Shown: positions 19,401 to 27,000 of the stretch, in pieces
Layout: each line of letters opens with the position of its first letter
Numbering within the stretch: position 1 is the first letter of the stretch
Source of the DNA: JAWLGW01 sp964569055
Lineage (GTDB): Bacteria > Planctomycetota > J058
Length of the DNA: 32,555 nucleotides
Direction of reading: 5' to 3'
Assembly: GCA_964569055.1 (NCBI GenBank)
Contig: CAZMSZ010000039.1
Coordinates: 1 to 32,555 of the forward strand
The notes under the pieces: generated by a model
The model's database searches: none
What the model saw: only the letters and a program-made list of their open reading frames with translations
What the model was told of the DNA's origin: nothing
Made by a program: the position numbers and the translations under genes

Positions 19401-20147
19401 ACCTTCGTTCCGCGCGAGCTGGTGCGCGCGCCATGCCGCACGGCCTTGTGGGCGATCGACAACCACCTTCACGCGGCGAACGAAGCGGGCTGGCACCTCA
19501 CGGTGGCCCGCGCCTTCGACCACGTGTTCGCGGCCCAGCGTGACTTCCTTCCGGCACTGGCAGCAGCGGGTGCGCGCGTCACCTGGCTCCCCCTGGCGTG
19601 CGCGCCCGAGGTCCACGCCGCCTTCGGCGGCCCTGGACATGAGGTCCCGATCGAGCGCGATCTCGAGCTCGTATTCGTCGGGCACGTCCGTCCGTTCCAC
19701 GCCCGCCGCCGCGCGCTCCTCGATCGTCTCGCGCGCCGCTTTCGTCTGACGGAGGTCCAAGGCGCATTCGGCCAGGACATGGCGCGCTTGTTCGCCCGGG
19801 CCCGCGTCGTATTCAACGCCTCGCTCGCCGGTGACCTCAACATGCGCGTGTTCGAGGCCCTCGCCAGCGGCGGCCTGCTCGTGACCGATCGAGTCGAGAA
19901 CGGCCTTACCGAGCTGTTCGCCGACGGAGAGCACCTCGTCCTGTACGGCGACGACGACCTCGAGCAGGTCGTCGCGCGGGCGCTCGCCGACGAGCCTACT
20001 CGTGCGGCGATCGCGAGCCGAGGGCAGGCCCTCGCCCTCGCTCACCACACCTACGTCCACCGCATGCGTGCCCTCCTGAGCGAGGTCGCGAGGGCGCCGC
20101 TGCCGTCGCGTCTCGGCGCGCGCGGCGCGCGGGAGGCCCGCACGTGA
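16419..20147 (+). CDS. Four-domain glycosyltransferase fusion (GT4-GT2-GT2-CgeB-like)
   Basis: 1242 residues from the ATG at 16419, chosen because it forms an ATGA overlap and gives a normal GT start (HVLHVASEYPPAKVYGLGRF). The frame is open further upstream, but the extension is Arg/Pro-rich. Domain 1 (about 1-390) resembles glycogen-synthase-type GT4 with EX7E Glu302/Glu310. Domain 2 (about 408-600) is a divergent GT2 (IAVVLLTRDA, GDETEVP). Domain 3 (about 653-890) is a full GT2 with DNGS at 689-692, NNDT with Asp746, and the acceptor motif YFEDSDLCLRA (845 on). Domain 4 (about 927-1225) is CgeB/Glyco_trans_1_2-like, with NMRVFEALASGGLLVTDR around 1141-1157. One polypeptide could add several sugars in a fixed order. 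Glycan identity is unknown. It ends in GTGA with the next gene. Confidence 0.88.
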   Translation: MRPSLHVLHVASEYPPAKVYGLGRFVHALARAQAKLGDRVTVLTNSCGGREDDVLLDGVHVHRIAFPNPPRPADGHGEVFQFNHGAVSRLLDRLPAFADVDLVATHDWLTALAGRELATLLGVPLVSTFHDEVVGKHFGALPTEARVVRELEALTAQDATEVIANSEFVAEQLVRHYAAPRERLTAIPGGIDPQLLTVRCPERVADFRSALATPDEVLVLYVGRLDPEKGLGVFVQAALELGASTSPALRFVLAGSGRAERALDVALAPLNGLARRLGYVAGEALAYLYRAADVVVVPSLYEPFGLVALEAMLGEAAVAVAGAGGLPEIVRGGHDGVVVGPGDPRALADALRTLAHEPERRLALARAGRERALTTFSWESVAVRTREVYARALAHPRSVCGKPPVTPRVPRIAVVLLTRDAPLHAEAALCSLLRTRDVRLEIVVVEVGSDPATGARLTGLVSRLARGLGRGAPLTLLCSEAAEGGEATWIEALGRMDAPYVLLLGDETEVPDEGEAWLAALVWALEVYEASCVAPTGIGRDGTPHDQVPVARALASAGCEAPRPLPRADAPSGAEPFVDSPLPALLTRRSWALACAPALRTLEVGAVLTGLRRELRATTGRPAWQHPARLIHVPGEAARDPGAPFQATLRTGLPASIVVVAYRNLRLTREALEAVLGHTTPPFELVLVDNGSRDGTAEYFHELRMRANGRFPVVVLENEENLGYPVAANQGVRAARGDAVVLLNNDTRVRPGWLGALLAAARSREDVGIVSAKILDLDGRVQSAGGILHAPAGGFTIPGAGEDRLAPTVSQRREVDSASGPCMLLTRQLLLRVGVFDEVYSPGYFEDSDLCLRARAAGLTLLYEPGAEVFHQAKATADLVAKERGGWDVWGQFARNSQRFQARWRAQLAADERKRAAGAAQTDALGASRRVLLCYHRSATTTAAYCEAALRALGHEVVTAGRGQDLDGGPEVTAEELVAAAGGAIDLVLAIEGETFVPRELVRAPCRTALWAIDNHLHAANEAGWHLTVARAFDHVFAAQRDFLPALAAAGARVTWLPLACAPEVHAAFGGPGHEVPIERDLELVFVGHVRPFHARRRALLDRLARRFRLTEVQGAFGQDMARLFARARVVFNASLAGDLNMRVFEALASGGLLVTDRVENGLTELFADGEHLVLYGDDDLEQVVARALADEPTRAAIASRGQALALAHHTYVHRMRALLSEVARAPLPSRLGARGAREART

Positions 20148-22021
20148 TCGTCGAGCGCCTCGACCCCGACACGACCGACGACGCTCACAACCGCGAGCTC
20201 CACCTCGAGCGCTACCGCTGGGCGAGCGAGCGCCTGAGCTCCGTCCGCGGCGCGCGCGTGCTCGACGTCGCCTGCGGGACGGGTTACGGAGCCGCAATCC
20301 TCGCGGCCGGCCTCAGGACTACCGAGGTGCTCGGGATCGACCGCTCCTCCGCCGCGATCGAGACGGCGCGCCGCCGCTACGCCTCCGAGCGCGTGCGCTT
20401 CGAAGCGGTCGAGGACGCGCTCACGTTCCGCTGCAGCGAGCGCTTCCAGGCAGCCGTGTCGCTGGAGACCCTCGAGCACCTCCCGCAGCCGGGCATGTTC
20501 CTGCGCCGGCTGCACGCGCTCCTCGCGCCCGGTGGATGGCTCGTCGTCTCGGCTCCCGTGGCGGAGCGGCCAGGCGACAACCCCTTCCATCTCCATTGCT
20601 TCAACTCGCGCACCCTGCGGGCGCTCGTGAGCGAGGGATTCGCGATCGAGGCCGAGCTCGACCAAGGCCGTGCCTACTTGACGGTCCTGGCCCGCCGCAA
20701 GGAAGAGGCTGCGACCTCGCCTGCCTGGCGCCGGGCCGAGGGAGCCCCGCGCTTGAGCGTGGTGCTCGTCACTCACGACGGGCTCGAGGAGGCCCTCGAC
20801 CTGGTCTCGGCGGTTCGGGCGTTCACGCGCCTTCCTCACGAGCTGGTGGTGGTCGACAACGCCTCCCGCGACGGCGTCCGATCCTACTTGCGGCTGTTCG
20901 AGGGTGAGCCGGGCTACACGTGGCTGGAGAACCGGGAGAACCTGCGCTGCGCCGCGGCTACCAATCAGGCCATCGCAGTGGCGCGCGGTGAGTACGTGGC
21001 GTACCTGTGCGCCCGCCACGCCCTCGTCGCGGGCCCCGGTTGGGACGAGGCCCTGGTCGAGTTCCTGGCCGCGCGCCCCGAGGTCGACCTCGCTGGCGAC
21101 GTGTGGTCGCCCGGGTTCTGGCTCGAGGGGCGTCGCTATCGCCCGGGGTGGCGGCCCGCGCCCGAGGATCTGCTGCACGTCCAAGGCGGCGCCTGGATCG
21201 CGCGCCGCTCCCTGTTCGAGCGGTTTGGCCCGTTCGCCGCCGACGAACACCCCCACGGAGGCATGGACGTCGAGCTCTCGTACCGGCTCCTGAGCCACGG
21301 CCGGGAGCTGGGCGCTCACCCAGCGGTCGCTTGCCCACCGGCGCCGCGGGTCCCCGAGCTCGCCGCCGAGGTGCTCGTGTACCACCCCGCCCCTGTCGCC
21401 CTCCGGGAAGCCCTACGGGTTCAATTCGGCCTCGAGCCTGGCCCGGTCACTCCCGTCGGCGCCGGCGCTTCAGCTGAGCCGATCGTCGCCGAGCCCGTCG
21501 GTGCCGAGCCCGACGCCGTCCCCTGGAGCGTCGTGCGCGGGAGCGTCCGCTGGACCGGCGCGAAAGCGTTCGTCGCGGCGGGGCAGGACCGCGACTGCGG
21601 CCTCCTGTCCCGCGATCGCTATCGCGACGTCGCCGTGTCATGCCGAGTCGAGCTCCAGTCCGGCGAGGCGATCGTCAAGCTTCGTACCGCTTCCCAAGCC
21701 CACGACGCCGACGGCTACCACGTGCTGCTCCGGCCCGGCGCCGGATACCTGGCGCGCGCCCGAAACGTGCTCGCCCGCTTCGCCCTCCCTCCAGGGCCGT
21801 GGGCGCTCACGTTCGAAGCGCGCGGCCCCGAGCTCAGACTCGATTTGGCCGGCGCTCCGCTGGCGCGAGTCCGCGACACCCTGCTGGGCGAGGGGCACCT
21901 GCTGCTCGGCGCATGCCACGGCGCGGCCGCCTTCTCGGAGCTTCAGGTCCTGCGGCTCGACCCCGCACCGCCCGAGCCGCTCCACTTGCGCAGCGCCCCT
22001 CCGCGGCCGCCCGTGCTCGTG
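20144..22021 (+). CDS. Methyltransferase-GT2-LamG-like protein, 3' end lost in the assembly gap
   Basis: 626 residues before the N gap, starting at GTG in the stop of the upstream gene. Residues about 30-190 form a class I SAM-dependent methyltransferase: VLDVACGTGYG with V39, GIDRSS, then LETLEHLPQPG and APGGWLVVSAP. Residues about 203-420 are a GT2 domain with the DNAS loop (Asp238) and a GGMDVELSYRL segment near 373. Residues about 460-605 look like a concanavalin/LamG-like beta sandwich, possibly carbohydrate-binding. The last residues before the gap (PPVLV) align with the first strand of the CgeB-like domain of the preceding gene. The protein is probably continuous with the coding region after the gap. 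Confidence 0.85.
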
Positions 22022-22121
22022 NNNNNNNNNNNNNNNNNNNNNNNNNNNNNNNNNNNNNNNNNNNNNNNNNNNNNNNNNNNNNNNNNNNNNNNNNNNNNNN
22101 NNNNNNNNNNNNNNNNNNNNN
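22022..22121. other. Assembly gap (100 N placeholder)
   Basis: Exactly 100 Ns, the usual placeholder for a gap of unknown length. The coding frames on its two sides do not match across 100 bases. They would match if the true gap were a multiple of three. Aligning the flanks with the CgeB-like domain of the upstream fusion gene (its positions 19218-19862) predicts about 645 bp missing. Confidence 0.95.
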
Positions 22122-23477
22122 GCGTGTGGGCGCGTGCTGCTGACGGACGCCCAGTGGAATGGGCAGTACGACCTGTTCGAAGACGGGGTCCACTACGTGC
22201 TCTACAAGGACGAGCGCGACCTCGAGCGTCTCGTCCTGCGCTACCTCGAGGACGACGACGCCCGCGAGCGGATCGAGCGCGCCGCAGCCGCCCACGCCCT
22301 CGCCGCGCATTCGACCCCTGCGCGCGTGGCGCAGCTCGTGGAGCGGATCGAGGCTCAGCTCCACGACCGGGAGCCAAGCCGCGCCGCGGACAACCTCGCG
22401 GGCTGGGCCTTCCGGCAGCCTGCGCGGCCCGCTGTCTCAGAGGACACGGCCGCCCTCCCGAGAGTCCCACCCGCGTCGGCCGCCGCTCGGTCGCCAGGGC
22501 GCCGCTTGCGGCTACTCGTGTTCGCGGCCGACGAGCCTGCCACGATCTCCCAGGTGAGCTACGGCGAGCGTCTGGCCTTGGACCTCGCCGAGCGCGGCCA
22601 AGAGATCGTGCTCGTTCGGCGCACGCGCTGTGCTCTTCCGAATCCGGCGCTCGCTGGGCTGGACCTGATCGAGCTCGACCCGGGCCCAGTTCCGCAGCCG
22701 CTGGGCCGGGCAAATCGTCTGCTCGTCGAAGCGAGCGCCCTCCATGCACGCCTCCACGCCCGGCTCGCCGAGCTCCCTGGCTCAGCGCTTCGTTTCGACG
22801 CCGCGATCGGCGAAGGGCCGCAAGGCGGCCTCGTGCTGGCTTCTTGGGCGGCACGGACCGGGACCCCGTTCCTGCTCGCCCTCGAGGATTGCGAAGTGCG
22901 CGCCCGAGGCAACCGCCTGAACCGTGAGCAGCTTTACCTCGCGGAGCTCGAGCAGTGGGCCGCAGACCGTGCCGTGGCCGTGCTCTCGCCGAGGGCGCTC
23001 GTGGTGGAGGCGGTCGCGGCGCACTATCGGCACGCCCATGCGACACGACTCGTGGCGTCCGCTCGCGTTCCGAGCCCGCCCACGCCCGCCGACTCCCAGC
23101 GGCTGCTTTCGGCGCTCGGGGTCGAAGACGTCTTCGACCTCGTCCTCGCGCCCCTAGACCCGGGCCAGGCACGAACGATTGCCGCCGATTACGCCGACGG
23201 CCTTGCCTCCTGCCGCCTGGTGGCGGGCGACGAGCTCTGGCGGATCGACTCCGGCCCCACCACGGGGCCCCAGCGCCTCAGCACCCGCCCCGTCCGCGGG
23301 CCGGCGCTCGCCGCGCTCGTACTGGGTGCACGGTCGGTGCAAGACCGGTGCGAGGACGCGAGGAGCGGCGAGGTCGAGCACCTACGTGGAGCGCCCGCTC
23401 CAGCGCCGCGCGAGGATCTGAGCTCGCTCGAGCAGCTGCTGAGCCGCCAGGAGGAGGTGGCCCCTGCGCTACTCTGA
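22122..23477 (+). CDS. C-terminal half of a CgeB-like/GT-B glycosyltransferase protein, 5' end lost in the gap
   Basis: 451 residues remain. The first 70 are the end of a CgeB/Glyco_trans_1_2 domain: ACGRVLLTD, then LFEDGVHYVLYKDERDLERL and the closing helix. This closely parallels the end of the upstream four-domain fusion. After a Pro/Ala linker, from RLRLLVFAADEPATISQVSYGERLA onward, a second Rossmann-like region resembles the N-terminal half of GT4 enzymes. A clear donor domain with EX7E is absent, so this half may be degenerate or non-catalytic. It is most likely the same gene as the one before the gap; a separate gene starting inside the gap cannot be excluded. Its last 14 bases overlap the next gene. 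Confidence 0.75.
   Translation, partial: ACGRVLLTDAQWNGQYDLFEDGVHYVLYKDERDLERLVLRYLEDDDARERIERAAAAHALAAHSTPARVAQLVERIEAQLHDREPSRAADNLAGWAFRQPARPAVSEDTAALPRVPPASAAARSPGRRLRLLVFAADEPATISQVSYGERLALDLAERGQEIVLVRRTRCALPNPALAGLDLIELDPGPVPQPLGRANRLLVEASALHARLHARLAELPGSALRFDAAIGEGPQGGLVLASWAARTGTPFLLALEDCEVRARGNRLNREQLYLAELEQWAADRAVAVLSPRALVVEAVAAHYRHAHATRLVASARVPSPPTPADSQRLLSALGVEDVFDLVLAPLDPGQARTIAADYADGLASCRLVAGDELWRIDSGPTTGPQRLSTRPVRGPALAALVLGARSVQDRCEDARSGEVEHLRGAPAPAPREDLSSLEQLLSRQEEVAPALL
23449..23458 (+). promoter_or_regulatory. Strong ribosome binding site supporting a CTG start
   Basis: AGGAGGAGGT ends five bases before CTG 23464. An in-frame stop lies at 23440, and no ATG, GTG or TTG occurs between it and ATG 23521. 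This makes CTG the only start that captures the conserved N-terminus of the NifU-like protein. Confidence 0.65.
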
Positions 23478-23838
23478 GACCGTTCTGCGACACTTCCACG
23501 AGCCCCACGCGGCCCGTCGCATGGAGCGACCCCACGTCATAGGCACGGCGGGCGACCCGCGCCGGGGCAACTTCCTCGTGCTCTACCTGCGTTTCGAAGG
23601 CGAGCGCGTGGGCGCGGCGAGCTTTCAGTGTCACGGCTGCGCGCCGGCGATCGCGGCCGGGAGCCTCCTCGCCAAGCGGCTCGAGGGGTCCACGCTGACC
23701 GAGGCCGCGGGGTGGGACGCGGCTCGGATCGAGGCCGAGCTGGGCGGGCTTCCGAGGAGCAAGCGGCACTGTGCCGCGCTGGCCGCGGAGGCATTGCGGG
23801 ACGCCCTCGCCCGAAGATCAAGCACACAATCGAGTTGA
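23464..23838 (+). CDS. NifU/IscU-like Fe-S scaffold-family protein (degenerate), probable CTG start
   Basis: From CTG the product has 124 residues and begins MRYSETVLRHFHEPHAARRME, which matches the YSE-V--H--NPRN start of IscU/NifU_N. The usual ATG at 23521 would remove this helix. Cys59 (GCAPAIAAGS) and Cys103 (KRHCAALAAEAL, with His102) match IscU Cys63 and Cys106. The first ligand region, normally CGD, reads RGN, so IscU Cys37 and Asp39 are replaced by Arg34 and Asn36. An extra Cys56 makes a CxxC pair. Family members assemble or deliver Fe-S clusters, but with one ligand and the Asp missing, cluster building is doubtful. It overlaps the glycosyltransferase gene by 14 bp. No other isc, nif or suf gene is near. 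Confidence 0.82.
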   Translation: MRYSETVLRHFHEPHAARRMERPHVIGTAGDPRRGNFLVLYLRFEGERVGAASFQCHGCAPAIAAGSLLAKRLEGSTLTEAAGWDAARIEAELGGLPRSKRHCAALAAEALRDALARRSSTQSS

Positions 23839-24024
23839 ATGGAGGGTCCAGGCCACATTTAGAGCAGCGGCGCTGAGATTGAGGGACCTCTCGAGCAGCA
23901 CCTTGCGCCATGCTCCCGCAGGAGCTAGCCTCAGCTCAGGATAATTATTGACTGTTCGCGTGGCGTCGAGGCTTCCCGCGCCTTCCTGTGCTTCCTCGAG
24001 ATCCTTCTTCGAACGCGAGAGCTC
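23839..24024. other. Intergenic region before the RHS gene
   Basis: 186 bp that separate the glycan operon from the RHS gene. The middle holds an AT-rich island (23937-23953), listed as a promoter candidate. A loose inverted pair (GAGGGTCC near 23843 and GGGACCTC near 23883) with a long loop is not convincing as a terminator. Confidence 0.4.
23940..23953 (+). promoter_or_regulatory. Candidate promoter element upstream of the RHS gene
   Basis: GATAAT (23940-23945) lies in the only AT-rich patch of the region and differs from the sigma-70 -10 box by one base. TTGACT follows at 23948-23953 and resembles a -35 box. Neither has a good partner at 16-18 bp, so this is only a candidate. Confidence 0.25.
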
Positions 24025-27000
24025 ATGTCCACGATCGTCGAACCAGCCGCACCACATCCGATCGCGGTCTCCACCAGGCAGCCCTTGCGCATGAGGGCGG
24101 ATTCGTCGACCGACTGGTGGGCACGAAACCTGACTACGGCGGGGGCCTGGGCCCAGATCAACACGAGCGGGGCGACCGAGACGCTGGTGTGGGAGACGCC
24201 AGGGACCGTCACGCACCGCTGGACGTTCGATCGGCTGCAGGTCGCGGTCAACACGGGCTCGGCGCCGCTCGAGGGCTTCACCGGCGGGCTCCACCTCGAC
24301 CTGTGCGAGGGGCCGCCGGCCGTCCTGGCGCTCAGCGGAGCGCTCCGGACCGCCGCTCAGGAGGAGCCCCCCCTCCGCCCCTGGGACGGGGAGGACGACG
24401 ACCCGCCGCTGGGGGTGCCGCTCCTCATGGCCCCGGCCGACCGCGACGGCTTCGGGACGGTCCTGCTCGACTCGGTGGGAGTGGCAGCGGCGGAGGTGAG
24501 CGGCCCGGCGAACTTGGTCGTGTCCGCGGGCCCAGGCATGTTCGTCGACACGACGGGCCGGCTCGGCGTTCGCACCCACTTCACGAGCCACGTGCGCGGT
24601 CATGGGCCGTTCCCGGCAATCGCGGCCTACCACCATGGCGGGCTCTACTTCGAGCACGACTTCGGCAAGGCGCGGACGCTCGGGCTGACCCGCGTGCTCT
24701 ACGAGGACGCAGACGGGCATGTGGCGGTGGTTCGCGGGGACGGACGCCGCAACACGTACCGCCACGTTGGAGGCGGGGCGTTCGAGGCGGCGACCGCGCT
24801 GCGGAGCACGCTCGTGTTCGCGGCCGGGGCCTTCGTGGAGACCACACCCAGCGGGCGCGAGTATCACTACTCCACGGCAGGGCGCCTCGAGCGGGTCGTC
24901 GACCGGCAGGGCGCAAGCGCCTACTACGGTTACGACGCCAACGACCGGCTCCAGAGGATCGAGGGCGTGCCGGGCGCTCTGGGTCTGGTCCCGTACCTCG
25001 CCTACGACGGCGACGGGCTGCTCGAACGGCTGGTGCTCGAGGACCCGCTCGCCCCCGAGAACGACCGGGTCGCCTACTTCGAGTACGACGGGGATCGGAA
25101 CCTGACGCGGGTGATCGGCCCGGAGAGCTGCACTACGTACTTCCAGTACGAGGGCACGAGCGGCGAGCGGCTGGCCTCGGTGACCGACCCCGAGAACTAC
25201 ACCTGGGCGGCGGGCTACGAGGGCGGCGGGCGGCTGGAGCGGCTGATCGACGCGCTGGGTGAGACGGCCTACTATGCCTACGACACGGCGAATGCCGAGG
25301 TCACTTATCGCGACCGCGCGGCGAAGGTGACGTATCTCGCTTTCAACGCCTTCGGCAGCCCCGAGCGTATCCAGAACCCTGGCACGCCCGCGGACTACTA
25401 CGGCTACGACGGCGAAGGCAACCTCGTCTCCGCCCAGAACCGGCTCGGGCGGAGCTGGAGCTATGAGTACGACCCGCGGGCCAACCGGATCGCGGCCAGT
25501 GATCCGCTCGGCGCCCGCCATTACTTCGCCTACGACGGCGAAGACCTGCTCCGGGCTTACGTCGACCCGCTCGGCCAGCCGACCTACATGACCTATGACG
25601 CGGGGCAGAACCGCGCGCGCTGGATCGACGCCACGGGCGCGACGGCCTACTACACCTACGAGCCGGGCGGGCTCCTGGCGACCAAGGTCGACCGCCGCGG
25701 GGCCCAGACGGCGTTCGGCTACGACGGGCGGGCCAACCTGACGGCGCACGTGGACCCCTTGGGCGCCGTCACCTACATGGGCTACGACGCGGCGGGTGAC
25801 GTCACCTCGCGCACCGACCCGCTGAGGCGCGTGTCGACCCTCGAGCGCGACCTGCGGGGCCGCGTGGTCCTGGCCCGCGACCCCTTGGGGGCGCCCACCT
25901 ACATGGAGTACGACGCGCGCTGCAACCTGGTGCTGCAGACCGACGCCCGGCTCCACACCACCGAGTATCTCTACGACGGCAACTCGAACCAGACGCGGGT
26001 GCTCGACGCGCTCGGCAACCCGACCTACATGAGCTACGACCCCGAAGAGCGCCTCGCGAGCCGCACCGACGCGCGCTTGTTCGAGAGCACGTGGAGCTAC
26101 GACGCGCTCGGGCGCCTGCAGCACCAGACCGACGCCTTGGGCGGCGTGAGCTACAGCGCCTACGACGCGGCCCACGAGCTCACGCTCCAGCTCGACACCC
26201 GGGGCAACGCGACGTACATGCGCTACGACGCGGTTGGCCGACTCTCGCACCAGCGTGACGCGCTCTTGAACGAGACCTACCACGGCTACGACCTCGCGGG
26301 TCGGCAGACCAAGACCCTCGCGCCGGGGGACACGCTCCCCGCCGTGCACGTGTTCTGGACCGACAGCGCGCTCGACACGATCAAGCGCTGCGACGCACCC
26401 GACGGCGCGAACGTGCAGACGGTGGTGTCGAGCGGGCTCTCGGTCCCGCGCGCGATCGTGGTGAACGCGGGCCTGGGGGTCATGTATTGGATCGACTCGG
26501 GCAACGACACGATCAAGCGCGCCGACCTCGACGGGACGAGCGAGGTCACCCTGGTCTCGACCGGGTTGTCCACGCCGCGCGGCCTCGCGGTCGACTTCAT
26601 GCACGGCAAGCTGTACTGGACCGACTCGGGCAGCGACACGATCAAGCGGGCGAACCTCGACGGCTCCGAGGTCACCACGATCGTCTCCGCGGGCCTGGCT
26701 CAGCCCGAGGCGATCGCCGTCGACCCGCGTGGAGGGCGGATCTACTGGGCGGACGCGGGGAACGCCACGCTGAAGCGCGCCGACCTCGACGGGCAGGGCG
26801 TGAGCACGATCGTGTCCACGGACCTGGTGGCGCCGAGCGGCCTCGCGCTCGACCTCGCGCGGGGGAAGGTCTACTGGACCGACGCGGGCAACGACACGAT
26901 CAAGCGGGCGAACCTCGACGGGACCGGTCCCGAGACGCTGGTGTCGGCTGGGCTCACCACGCCGACCGGGATCGCCGTGGACTCGATCGGCGCAAAGCTG

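Noticed and set aside
16101..21385. Long minus-strand frames opposite the glycosyltransferase fusion genes
   Set aside because: Antisense shadows. Conserved GT motifs (EX7E, DNGS, NNDT) are all on the plus strand.
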